Shown: one piece after another, positions 24,101-36,020 of the stretch
Position numbering within the stretch: the stretch's first letter is position 1
Layout of the letters: every line of letters begins with the position of its first letter
The notes under the pieces: generated by a model
Seen by the model: only the letters and a program-made list of their open reading frames with translations
Database searches by the model: none
Told to the model about the DNA's origin: nothing
Translations under genes and position numbers: made by a program
Assembly: GCA_903813345.2 (NCBI GenBank)
Contig: CAIIXF020000003.1
Location: forward strand, 19,048,931-19,112,930
Source of the DNA: Owenia fusiformis
Taxonomy: Eukaryota > Annelida > Polychaeta > Sabellida > Oweniidae
Direction of reading: 5' to 3'
DNA: 64,000 bases

Positions 24101-26910
24101 TTAATGCTACACCAATGCCAACATCTCAAGTGCCGACCACTTCAACTGCATCATCAACACCCATGACTAACATGCCTTTGAAACAGACATGTCTACCAAT
24201 GCAAGTGTCCCTTCCAACTACTGGAATACAAGCATTTACAGCTGTATCACTACACGCATCAACAGCTGTCTTACCACAAAATTCTTCATTACTGCCTATG
24301 TCTACAGCTTTGTCGCCACAAACATCTACAGTTGTATCCCTGTCATCAGTTGTGTCACCACAAACATTTAAAGCTGTAACTCAACAAATATCTAAAAATG
24401 TGTCCCCTCAAACATTTACAGCTGTGGCTCAACAAACATGTACATCTGTGTCCCCACAAGCATCTACAGCTGTATCGCTGCAATTATCTGCAGCTACATC
24501 TGCAGCTATATCCCCAAAGGCACATGTAACTGTGTCTCCACAAACATCTACAGCTGTATCTCATCAAACATCCACAGCTGTGTCTCAGCAAACATTTACA
24601 GTTGTATCTCATCAAAGATCTACAGCTGTGTCTTCGCAAACATCTGCGACTGAACCCATTCAATTGTGTGCAACTGTCTCCCCAAAGACATCTACATCTA
24701 TGTCTTCACATACATCTTCTGTTGTATCATCACAAAGATCATCTGCTGTGTCTCCAAAAACATTTACTTGTACAGCTGTTTCTCCACAAACAGCTGCATC
24801 TGCACAAATTGCCATGTCTCCCCAAACATTTGCAGCTGTGTCTCAATTAACTCCAAACTCAACACCGCAGAAAACAACCCAATCACCAGCAGTAAAATCA
24901 CTGAAAAGTTTAAGAACTATATTGCCCAGTCCATATACGAAAGCTGTTCCTGTTAACAAGAAACCACCAAGGCTCATTTTACCATCACCTATGAGTTCAT
25001 ATGTGAAGAAAACGTTAAATACATTTATAAAAGCTTCACAAAGTAAGGCAGAGAGCAGAATGAAAAGTTCTCCAACATTGTCAGAAATACCATCAAATGT
25101 TTCTGATAGGCCCACTACAGTTGAAATGGCTCTGAAACAAAGCAGGAAAAAATTACACTCAGAAGTGGGGATTCAAGTCAACAGTAAGCCATCCCCAGTG
25201 AAGAGAAAATCAGTGTCTGATTTTGAGACTCAAACTATGGGTGACCATATACTTAAAAAAGCTATGCTCAGTGCAAATATAGAAATCCAAACTGATACAT
25301 TTTTCAAAGCACCAACCAAATCTCCTAGGCGGAGTATGCGAAAAAAGCTACAAAGCAGTCAAACGCAGACTTCTGTAAGCCCCAAGAGGCCATATAAGAA
25401 AACACGTAAATTGAAAACTGACTCGGGAACAACTATGTCAACTTCAGTTTCGCAGACCCCCAGCAGATTATATGACCCTACTCTGTCTCAGGTGACAAAC
25501 AGTACTACATCAGAGGAGAATAATTTTGAGGCCCATATAGGGATATCTCAGACTACTTCCATTGAAACCCAAACATTGACCCCAACTGTACAAGAGTTGA
25601 GCATGGGCACCCAAGGTGCAATTACCCCCACAATGCATCAGGTGACTCCCTCAATGCAAGAGGGCTCTACAATAGAGACTCAGACTATGGTCCTCTTAGA
25701 GGAACTAGATGCCTCATTGGTCGAGAGTATTTCAACTCAGACTCGTGATAGCTATCTAAAAAACACCCAAGATGGATCAGCTGTACAAAGTATGGAGACC
25801 CAAACAGGAACAATTAATTTGAAGGATTTAGAGGGAGATGATTCAAACTCATTGGGATTGTTCATGAATTTACTTCCATCTCCCCCAGCTTATAGTTCAG
25901 CTGTGACCAATAGTAGACCTTCACCCCCAAGATATTCTGCTGCTCAAAATCTTGAGACTGTGTCTGATGCACCATCTGTGAACATTGGCTTCAGAACTAT
26001 TCGCACGTTACTAAAATCGAACAGCTCAACTGTTGAAAAATCAGACACGTCAGTAGATACATCAATGAAGTCACCCATTATTACCATGACAACATCTAGT
26101 TCAACATCAACAATAAGCTCAGCTTTACCCCCTCAAAGAAATTCTCAAGATCCAGTTTTGAACTTTGACTCTTCTTTATATGGTCAGAAGACTACAGAGA
26201 CATCTATGTCAGCTTCAACACAATCTCAGTTGCAAACATTGAACTTTGACCCAACATCAAATACAAGATTGAACTTGGATAGTGTTAAAAAGGACCGTGG
26301 AGTGAAAACTCCAACTATAACAAACCTCACAGATATCAATTTTGATCTTGCAACCCAGACTCCCGATATTGATTTTGATCTGTTGACTGGTGCGTCCCAT
26401 GATTCATTATTGTCAGATCTTGCCTCCAGTGGTACTCAAACAACAGGGGATGATGGGAGTCTGACGGCTCTCTTGGAGAGAGTCCATACACACACAATGG
26501 AGACTCAAACAATGGAGGATATATCCTCCCAGTTTCTAAGTAACATGGAAACTCAAACAGCGGATGACATCCTAGCTGAACTTGGATTATCAAACAGTGA
26601 AACACAAACATTTATTGACAACTCTACGACAAACTTCATGTCAAATGGTACTACTCAAACAAGTCAAATTCAAACTGTCACCCTCCCAGAAATTCCCCAG
26701 AATTCTACTGAGACCCAAACTCGCCTCCATAGCGTGGGTGGAAACAGCACAAATGAGAACATCGAGTCAACTGACATTGAAACACAGACATTGTTTCCTG
26801 TTTTGGACTTCTCGCAGTTGTCTGACTCTCACACACAGACTATGCTGGCTGATATGAACAGTTTGTTGGACGAGCTGGAGTCGGAGGGCAATAAGTCAAA
26901 ATTGTCGTAA
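21179..26910 (+). CDS. ATMIN: ATMIN/ASCIZ zinc-finger protein with LC8-binding TQT tail
   Basis: There are five coding exons: 21179-21331, 21927-22070, 22881-22999, 23413-23523 and 24048-26910. All junctions are GT-AG and in phase, giving 1129 residues. The start is the first ATG (an ATG-ATG pair) after an in-frame TAA at 21155. Zinc fingers: C24/C29/H42/H47, C75/C80/H100/H105, C112/C115/H128/C132 and C140/C142/H155/H161. The stretches KHAEK, EWDLK and EDPP match the vertebrate protein at the same places. A basic KKR follows (177-179). Residues about 240-445 are an 8-residue S/T/P/Q-rich repeat. Residues about 569-1107 carry 15 TQT motifs, such as METQT and IETQT. In vertebrates and flies this factor activates the gene for dynein light chain LC8 (DYNLL) through the fingers, and LC8 binds the TQT sites to damp it. 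That role is inferred here. Human ATMIN is shorter, about 820 residues. Confidence 0.95.
22439..22476 (+). repeat. Terminus of a dispersed repeat in ATMIN intron 2
   Basis: ggcaggtggtgatattttgc followed by atgttaatgccttgtt matches the inverse of 6979-7010 and the right end of the element at 31855-33690. It appears to be a solitary end. Confidence 0.6.
22795..22872 (+). repeat. Possible retroposon 3' tail
   Basis: Noncoding text with gcctaaaataggctgggta is followed by taaataaataaa and a catacatacata run. This looks like the simple tail of an old LINE or SINE, inside ATMIN intron 2. Confidence 0.35.
24247..24846 (+). repeat. Coding 24-bp (8-residue) tandem repeat in ATMIN exon 5
   Basis: Units of the form QTSTAVS(P/H/Q/S) recur about 24 times with substitutions and a few longer units. 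Many units carry SP, TQ or SQ pairs. The frame is kept and bases vary mostly within the unit, so it is translated and under constraint rather than a decayed microsatellite. Confidence 0.8.
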
Positions 26911-28103
26911 AATTTTGATTTCACCATATGCAATACAGTGGAGTAAAATGTTCTGTTGGGCTTTGCATTCATTAACTCTTAGCAGTCTAAACTAAATCCC
27001 AGTATTTGCTGCGCTGGTCCGAGCAAAATGGACAATTTGACCAAATAGTAACCATTAAATTTTAGTCTACAAAACAATATATTTTTGATCTGGCCATCAA
27101 GTGTTGGGTATGTATTATCAACACAACACATATTTTTTGTTTCTAAATTAACTTTAGCATAACCCCAAGTACCTAAAGTGCGAGTTATCTCGTCGGCAGA
27201 CCCCAGGGAATGTCTGATTTTGCGAGATAAATTGTTGGCAGACTGCTAAGAGTTAAAGATGTTTATTCTCATCAGAATATAAATCGTGGTTCCAAAGCAG
27301 TCATAATAGAATCAATTACTCTCTATATTGAATGTATTTTTTTGTATTTTTAGCACACAACTGCTTTTTAATCGCACTGAGAGTTAGCTTACAAAGTATG
27401 TTTTAACTCAATAGAGAAATTTGGTTGGAAAAATCTGCATTTGAATCTAAGGTACCATTCTCTAATTCAACTGCTGGCTGACGGTTTAACCTATTTTTTA
27501 TTGCCTACTCATTTAAATATGAATGGAATAGTGGCAGTTGCTATTCATATTTAAATGAGTTAGTCATAAAACAGCGTATTAAATTGCCAGTCAACAAAAT
27601 AGCTGAGATATCTAGATAAAAATGCAACTTGTATTTGCAGTTAAGAAATCAGCTACTGAAAAATAGCAGGTATATCTGTATATAAAATTGTTTAATTGCA
27701 AAGAAAAGTGGGCCTTTTTGGTCATAAATGGGCCTTCTAAGGCCTTATTTTTTTTCTCAGACCAGAAGTTTGGGCCCCCCCCCCTTGTTGGTTCCCAGAT
27801 CCGCCCCTGAATTGCTACTATTCTTTAAGATAGATTGGATTGTAGTGTACAGTTATGGAACTGCCATCTATGAAATTCTTAATTTTGAATATACATTTTC
27901 ATTGAAAACAGGGTTTTTAGAAATCTGTTAGCCAAAATAATTACCCAGGTGCCAGTAGTTAGCTTCCAGTTTTACCACCAGGTGGAGAAGTTGTATCAAG
28001 TTGCAGTTAAATAAAAAGATTTCCCCCAACAAGAATAAAAAATTAATTCAATGGACCACTTTTCATGATTTTTAAGTATAGTATTTACAGCAAATCTATC
28101 TAG
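26911..28103. other. Region 3' of ATMIN
   Basis: An imperfect hairpin at 27510-27560 has arms actcatttaaatatgaat and its inverse. cccagatccgcccctg near 27795-27810 is a solitary end of the CAGGGGCGGATC transposon family. No gene seen. Confidence 0.5.
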
Positions 28104-29212
28104 TACTCTAAGAGCGAGGAGGAAAATTCTTAATAAATGGAGTATAGTTGGTTTGGCAGCATTTTCAGTTAGAAGGAAGTCTTGGATGAAAATTCTACCT
28201 AGGTGATAGCTTCACAGAGTGGTACATAATTCTTTTTTTTCAGGGATTAGCCCCCCACCCCCCAAAAAGACCCCACCCCGGGAAAATAATTTTTTCATTC
28301 TCAATAACTTTAGATATCTTGATGTTTGTAAGTTACATACATAGACATTATATATATGAATCATTTGCATAATAAATAATGCCAATCACTCCTACAGAAT
28401 TTGAATAATAGTACAAAGTATGTACCCCAGGGGGCAAATTCGTGACCCATTTTCTTACTTTTTAGAGCCTCACTTTTGATTCAGACACCGGAAGACATTG
28501 GAAAAATTCATGTGAAGTGCTCAGTAGCAGGGCTATAATCCCTGAAAGGTTCAAACTAATTGAATCAGTAGGAGGTGAGAAAAAAATTGTTGATTTTTTG
28601 AAAATTTTGACATTTTTGAGAGGGGTAATTTTGGGTATGACTATAGCTGATGCCTATGGTTTCTATATCTATCCCTCTTTGATTATAAATATGGTTTTGA
28701 AGTATTGAACTAAGATGTAAAAGATAATTAAAATGGGTTTTAAGGAAATTTAAAGTTTTAAACAAGTTCAAAATTCGAAAAATTGTACAATATCAGGTCT
28801 GAATTTACGAATTTTAGGTAAGACCTTGGGTGAGCCTTAGATTTTTTACATCTGTCCCACTTTGATGATATTTATAATTTTGTAGTGTGGAACTTAGATG
28901 TACAAAATAATTAAGATGGTTTTTAAGAAGGTTAAAGGGTTTTAATAAGTCCTAAATTTGAAGAATTGTATAATATCAGGTCTGAATTTGCGAATTTCAG
29001 GTAAGACCTTGGATTAGCCTTATATTTTTTACATCTGTCCCTTTTTGATGGTATGTATGGTTTTGTAGTGTGAAACTAATATGTAAAAAATAACTTAGAT
29101 GGATTTGAAGAAGGTTTAAGGATTTAAATGAGTTCAAAATTTGAAGAATCGTACAATATCAGGTCTGAATTTACGAATTTAAGGTATGACCTTGGATGAC
29201 CCTTATGTTTTT

Positions 29213-30508
29213 ATCCCATCGAACGAAGTTCGGAGGGATATAGGGAACGCCTCCGTCCGTCCGTCCGTCCGTCCGTACGTACGTCTGTCCGTCCGTACGT
29301 ACGTCCGTCCGTCCGTCCGTCCGTCCGTCCGTCCGGGCAATAACTCAAATACCGTTGGCCCGATTTTATTCATATTTTGTATACATATACCCTATGGGGG
29401 TAGAAGTTCTGCTCGAAAGTCGATTTTCAAAATGGCCGCTCATTTAAAAATGGCGGCCATTTTAGTGCCGATTTTACAGTAATTTAGGTGCAATATGTAA
29501 AACTGTAAAAGCAATATGTTTTAAATGTAAAAAAAATTATATAGGACATTAATAAATCTAGAAATGTAGATATTATAAAAGCACATGGCAGCCATCTTGA
29601 AAAATGGCGCCCTTTTCTCGTTATTTTACGATTTTGCTGTAACTCGAAAAGTAGTGGAGCGATTTTGTTCATATTTGGTATGTGAATACTATAAGCATGG
29701 CACACTGTCTAATGACACTTTTGGTAGAAGGTGGCCATTTTGAAAAATGGCGGACATTTTGAAAAATGGCCGCCATTTTAAGTTATTTTACTAAAACTCG
29801 AAAAGTAGTGGAGCGATTTTGTTCATATTTGGTATGTGAATACGTATAAGCATGGCACACTGTCTAATGACACTCTTGGTAGAGGGCGGTCATTTTTCAA
29901 AATGGCCGCCATTTTAACGTATTTTACTTTAACTCGAAAAGTAGTGGAGCGATTTTGTTCATATTCTGTATGTGAATACTGTAAGCATGGCACACTGTCT
30001 AATGACACTTTTGGTAGAAGGCGGCCATTTTGAAAAATGGTGGACATTTTGAAAAATGGCTGCCATTTTAACTTATTTTACTATAACTCGAAAAGTAGTG
30101 GAGCGATTTTGTTCATATTTGGTACGTGAATACGTATAAGCATGGCACACTGTCTAATGACACTTTTGGTAAAAGGCGGCCATTTTTCAAAATGGCCACC
30201 ATTTTAACGTATTTTACTATAACTCGAAAAGTAGCGGAGCGATTTTGTTCATATTTGGTATGTGAATACTATATGCATGGCACACTGTCTAATGAGACTT
30301 TTAGTAGAAAGCGGCCATTTTTCAAAATGGCCACCATTTTAACGTATTTTACTATAACTCGAAAAGTAGCAGAGCGATTTTGTTCATATTTGGTATGTGA
30401 ATATTATAACCATGGCACACTGTCTAATGACACTTTTGGTAGAAGGTGCCCCTTTTGAAAAATGTTCGATGGGATTCGCTACGCTTTGGCGTTGCCGTTG
30501 TTCTGGTT
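29213..30508. mobile_element. Element with tcccatcgaac ends and internal about 110-bp tandem repeats, copy 1
   Basis: The left end tcccatcgaacgaagttcgg is mirrored by gttcgatggga (30464-30474). It carries a ccgtccgt microsatellite at 29250-29333, then about seven units with aactcgaaaagtagtggagc, gattttgttcatatttgg and gcatggcacactgtctaatg. Each unit has aaaatggcggcc/ggccgccatttt blocks. It interrupts the 183-bp array. A second copy is at 55572-57055. The ORFs at 29186-30458 are repeat-born. Confidence 0.8.
29250..29333 (+). repeat. (CCGT)n/(ACGT)n microsatellite
   Basis: A run of ccgt units with a few cgta/ctgt changes lies just inside the left end of the element. Confidence 0.9.
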
Positions 30509-31854
30509 TATATCTGTCCCTCTTTGATGATATGTATGGTTTTGTAGTGTGACACTTAGATGTAAAATATAATTAAGATGAATTTTAAGAAGGTTTAAGG
30601 ATTTTAACAAGTTCAAAATTTGAAGAATTGCACAATATTAGGTCTGAATTTACGAATTTCAGGTAAGACCTTCGATGAGCCTTATATTTTTTACATCCGT
30701 CCCTCTTTGATGATATGTATTGTTTTGTAGTGTGGAACTAAGATTTAAAAAATAATTAAGATGAATTTTAAGAAGGTTTAAGGATTTTCGCAAATTCAAA
30801 ATTTGAAGAATTGTACAATATTAGGTCTGCAATTAACACATTTCAAGTATAACCTTGGTTGGTTTTACACCTATCCCTTTTCATGATATATTTGGTTTAG
30901 TAGCGTAGAAATAATATGTATAACATAATTTGGATGGGTTTTAAAAAACTTAATGTTTGAAACAAGTTCAAAATCTTGGCGAATTATACAATATCAGATC
31001 TGAAATTAACAAATTTCAGGTAAAGTTTTGAATGATCCTCATGTTCTTTACATTCTAAACGTCTTTGATGATTTACATGGTTCTGTATTATAGGACTAAA
31101 ATGTAAAACATAATTTAGGAATTTGGGGTTTTAAGGAAGTTTAACCCTAATCTCTGCAGGGGGGAGGGGTCAAATTGACCTACCACTTTACTTTTTGCAA
31201 GTTTTTTCTTGGGCCATCATTATCATTTTTCAGGTATAGCCTTGGATTAGCCTTATGTTTTTTACTTACATATATCTGTCTATGATAACATATATGGAAT
31301 TGAAGTATGGAACTAAGATGCAAAACATAATTTAGATGGGTTTTAAGGAAGTTTTGGGTTCTAAAGAGGTTCAAAACTTGACAAATTGTACAATATCAGG
31401 TCTGAAATTAACAAATTAACAAATTTCAGGTAAAGCTTTGAATGATCCTCATGTTCTTTACATTCTAATCATCTTTGATGATTTACATGGTTCTGTATTA
31501 TAGGACTAAAATGTAAAACATAATTTAGGAATTTGGGGTTTTAAGGAAGTTTAACCCTAGTCTGAAGTAGCAATAAGCAATAAGTAAAAATAAATAAAAA
31601 CCTCCTTAAAACTCCAAATTGTATTTGAGATTGTAAGGAATAGATTGGTAGATGAATTGTACATGTTGCTTGTAATTTTGTCATCCCATAGATCTGATTC
31701 TGCCTTTAAACTTCCTTAAAACCCATCTAAATTATGTTTTACATCTTAGTTCCATACTACTAAACCATATATATTATCATAGAGATATATACCTGAAATT
31801 CATTAAAGGACAACTGAAATAGCTTTCCTCAACTTGCAGCTACAAAAATGCTGT

Positions 31855-33690
31855 TTTTATGTCACCACCAAAAGTGGTGACATATTGTTATGGTCTCCGT
31901 TTTTTTTGCGACGGCGTCCGGCGGTTGGTGGTTGGCGTCCGGCGGTTGGCGTCCGGCGGTTGGCGTCCGGCGTCTGTAACAATTTCTTACAACTTCCTAT
32001 AACTTAACAAATACTGTTTAGACTGACTTCAATTTATTTCTAAATCATCTACATGTTCTCAGAAGTTCAAATCTGACTTTAGATTTGACATTTGACCTTC
32101 AATGACCTTCTCAAGGTCAAAAAGGTCTTTTTTCAACTTGCTTCACATTGACTAAATTTTTTTTCAAAATCATCTACATGTTCTCAGAAATTCAAATCTG
32201 ACTTTAGATTTGACATTTGACCTTCAAATCTGACTTTAGATTTGACATTTGACCTTCAATGACCTTCTCAAGGTCAAAAAAGGTCAAAAAGGTCTGTTTT
32301 CAACTTGCTTCAAATTGACTAAATTTTTTTTTCAAAATCATCTACGTGTTCTCAGAAATTCAAATCTGACCTAAGATTTGACTTAAGATTTGACATTTGA
32401 CCTTCTCAAGGTCAAAAAAGGTCAAAAAGGTCTGTTTTCAACTTGCTTCAAATTGACTAAAAAAAAATTTCAAAATCATCTACGTGTTCTCAGAAATTCA
32501 AATCTGACTTTAGATTTGACTTAAGATTTGACATTTGACCTTCAATGACCTTCTCAAAGTCAAAAAAGGTCAAAAAGGTCTTTTTTCAACTTGCTTCAAA
32601 TTGACTAAAAAAATTTTTTAAAATCATCTACATGTTCTCAGAAATTCAAATCTGACTTTAGATTTGACATTTGACCTTCAATGACCTTCTCAAGGTCAAA
32701 AAAGGTCTGTTTTCAACTTGCTTCAAATTGACTAAATTTTTTTTTCAAAATCATCTACGTGTTCTCAGAAATTCAAATCTGACTTAAGATTTGACATTTG
32801 ACCTTCAATGACCTTCTCAAGGTCAAAAAGGTCTGTTTTCAACTTGCTTCAAATTGACTAAAAAAAATTTTCAAAATCATCTTCGTGTTCTCAGAAATTC
32901 AAATCTGACTTTAGATTTGACTTAAGATTTGACATTTGACCTTCAATGACCTTCTCAAAGTCAAAAAAGGTCAAAAAGGTCTTTTTTCAACTTGCTTCAA
33001 ATTGACTAAAAAAAATTTTCAAAATCATCTACATGTTCTCAGAAATTCAAATCTGACTTTAGATTTGACATTTGACCTTCTCAAGGTCAAAAAAGGTCTG
33101 TTTTCAACTTGCTTCAAATTGACTAAAAAAATTTTTCAAAATCATTTACATGTTCTCAGAAATTCAAATCTGACTTTAGATTTGACATTTGACCTTCAAT
33201 GACCTTCTCAATGTCAAAAAAGGTCAAAAAGGTATTTTTTCATCTTGCTTCAAATTGACTAAATTTTTTTTCAAAATCATCTACATTCTACATGTTCTCA
33301 GAAATTCAAATATGACTTTAGATTTGACTTTAGATTTGACATTTGACCTTCTCAAGGTCAAAAAAGGTCAAAAAGGTCTTTTTTCAACTTGCTTCAAATT
33401 GACTAATTTTTTTTTTCAAAATCATCTACATGTTCTCAGAAATTCAAATCTGACTTTAGATTTGACATTTGACCTTTAATGACCTTCTCAAGGTCAAAAA
33501 AGGTCAAAAAGGTCTGTTTTCAACTTGCTTCAAATTGACCAAATTTTTTTTTCAAAATCATCTACATCTTTTCAGAAGTTCAAATTTGACTTTACAAGTT
33601 CTCAGAAATTCAAATCTGACTTATATTAAGTTTGAACTCATAATATTGTGAGCAACTAGGTGGTGACATTTTGTCATGTTAATGCCTTGT
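31855..33690 (+). mobile_element. Element with gtcacc...ggtgacat left end and 11 internal tandem repeats
   Basis: It starts atgtcaccaccaaaagtggt then gacatattgttatggtctcc, a small hairpin. A ggcgtccggcggttggc microrepeat follows. Then come 11 units of about 115-150 bases, each with caacttgcttcaaattgact, aaatcatctacatgttctc and gaccttctcaaggtc. It ends aggtggtgacattttgtcat, gttaatgccttgt. Short hairpin termini around a tandem core resemble the 'pearl'/Helitron-like nonautonomous elements of molluscs; that assignment is inference. In-frame ORFs at 32936-33651 come from the repeat and are not a gene. Confidence 0.75.
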
Positions 33691-34140
33691 CTCCATTGTA
33701 AGCCTACCGTAGAGTTCTTGCGGTAGCCATTATAAAATAAATGTGAGATAACTGCTAACGGTCAAAGATAACGAAATAAAACTAACTGATACATCAAATT
33801 GGCCCCCACGTGATTAGTAACGTCATATACAAAATATAGCTTTGGTTTATTGGTTCCATAGTAATCTCAACGTCACGGCAACCATAGGATTGTTGTGTAA
33901 ACAAATAACAAAACATTTTGGCATTATGACGTCATGATCTAATGGACCAAAACAGGCCACGTGGGGACCAGTGAGAGATCACGTGGGGGCCAATAACGTC
34001 ACAACCAATTCGAATATTGCTTATTAAGTAGCTATAACGATCGTTAGAGTGAAATAGTTTTCACACTACTGATGAGAAAACATGTCCAAATACATCTATC
34101 AAAAAATTATATTGATTCCTTTAGGTTAAAAATACCATTT
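33691..34140. repeat. Centre of the palindrome: unpaired segment with its own inverted repeat
   Basis: Within this segment attggcccccacgtgat (about 33799) and atcacgtgggggccaat (about 33978) form an inverted pair about 180 bases apart, with aacgtca motifs beside each. It has no partner in the left arm, so it may be a further insertion. Confidence 0.55.
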
Positions 34141-34149
34141 CATATCTGC

Positions 34150-36020
34150 TTTAATGTCAGATATGATATTGTACAGTTTGTCAAGTTTTGAACAGGTTTA
34201 AAACCATAAACCTCCTTAAAACCCATCTAAATTATGTTTTACCTCTTACTCTTAGTTCCACACTACTATATATTACCAGCCACATATTATATCATCATAG
34301 AGGGATAGATGTAAAAAAGGAATAAGGGCCATCCACAGTTATACCTAAAATTAATTCCAGACCTGTTATTGTACAATTCTTCAAATTTTAAACTTGTTTA
34401 AAACCTTAAACTTCTTTAAAACCTGTCTAAATTATGTTTAACATCTTAGTTCAACACTACTAAACCATGTATGTCATCAAAAAGGGATAGATGTAAAAAA
34501 CAAGGCTCGTCCAAGAAGGTAATATCCAAAATTCATTAATATCAACTCTGATATTGTACAATTCATCAAAATTTGAACTTGTTTAAAACCTTAAACTTAT
34601 CTAAAACCCATCTTAATTATGTTTTACATATTAGCTCCACACTACTATACTAAACCATATCATCAAAAAGGGATAGATGTTAAAATAAAAATATACGGGC
34701 CAAGCAAGGTTATACTTTAAATTCTTAATTTCAGATCTGATATTGTACAATATGCCAAGATTTTGAACTTGTTTAAAATGTTAAGCTTCTTTAAAACCCA
34801 TCTAAATTATGTTTATCACATTTCCACAATACTTAACCAAATATATCATGAAAAAGTGATAGGTGGAAAAAACATATGGGCCAACCAAGGTTATACTTGA
34901 AATTCATTAATTGCAGACCTGATATTGTACAATTCTTCAAATTGTTAAAATTCTTAAACCTTCTTAAAATGCATCTAAATTATTTTTTACAACTTAGTTT
35001 CACACTACAAAACAATACATATCATCAAAGAGGGACGGATGTAAAAAATATAAGGCTCATCGAAGGTCTTACCTAAAATTTGTAAATTCAGACCTGATAT
35101 TGTGCAATTCTTCAAATCTTGAACTTGTTAGAATCCTAAAACCTTCTCAAAATTCATCTAAATTATATTGAGCATCTTAGTTCCATACCATAAAACCACA
35201 AATATCATCAAAGAGGGACAGATGTAAAAAAACAAAAGGGTCGTCCAAGGTCATACCAGAAATTCGAAAATTCAAACCTGATATTATACAATTCTTCAAA
35301 TTTTGGACTCATTAAAATCCTTAAACACACTTCAAAACCATCTAAATCATTTTTACCATCTTAGTTCCACACTACAAAAAACAATACATATCATCAAAGA
35401 GTGACTTATGTAAAAGTATAAGGCTCATCCAAGGTCTTACCTGAAATTCGTAAATTCAGACCTGATATTATACAATTCTTCAAATTTTGAACTTGTTAAA
35501 ATCCTTTAACCTTCTTAAAATTCATCTAAATTATATTTTACATCTTAGTTCCACACTATAAAACCATAAATAGCATCAAAGAGGGAAAGATGTAAAAAAA
35601 ATAAGGGTCGTCCAAGGTCATACCTGAAATTCATAAATTCAGACCTGATATTGTACAATTCTTCAAATTTTGGACTCATTTAAAATCCTTTAACCTTCTT
35701 CAAATCCATCTAAATTATTTTTTACTCATTAGTTTCACACTACAAAACCATACATATCATCAAAGAGGGACATATGTAAAAAATATAAGGCTAATCCAAG
35801 GTCTTACCTGAAATTCGCAAATTCAGACCTGATATTGTACAATTTTTCAAATTTTGGACTTATTAAAATCCTTAAACCTTCTTAAAAACCATCTTAAATA
35901 TTTTGTACATCTGAGTTCCACACTACAAAATTATTAATATCATCAAAGTGGGACAGATGTAAAAAATCTAAGGCTCACCCAAGGTCTTACCTAAAATTCG
36001 TAAATTCAGACCTGATATTG
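34150..36020 (-). repeat. About 183-bp tandem array, right arm
   Basis: About eleven units marked by gacctgatattgtacaattc lie near 34166, 34366, 34550, 34735, 34917, 35092, 35278, 35463, 35648, 35832 and 36014. They are the inverse of the left-arm unit. Confidence 0.85.

Larger units (their letters stand above)
28780..31560 (+). repeat. About 183-bp tandem array, left arm
   Basis: Units marked by tacaatatcaggtctgaatt recur near 28790, 28972, 29154, 30632, 30814 and 30990, and again near 31390. Each is followed by an aggtaagaccttgg-like line and an acatctgtccctctttgatg-like line. The array is interrupted at 29213-30508 by another element and near 31145-31240 by a short unrelated stretch. Confidence 0.85.

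Noticed and set aside
26336-26857. ORFs of about 91 codons on both strands
   Set aside because: Shadows of the ATMIN last exon.
28517-28771. Matching ORFs in both arms of the giant palindrome (also 36037-36291)
   Set aside because: Kept in both arms because the arms are nearly identical; composition is low and no start context or family motif is seen.
29186-30458. Several ORFs of 65-110 codons on both strands
   Set aside because: They are translations of a microsatellite and of the 110-bp tandem units.
32936-33651. Chain of ORFs with MTFNDLLKVKKGQKG repeats
   Set aside because: The frame stays open only because the tandem unit lacks stops in that frame; unit lengths vary and do not keep one frame.
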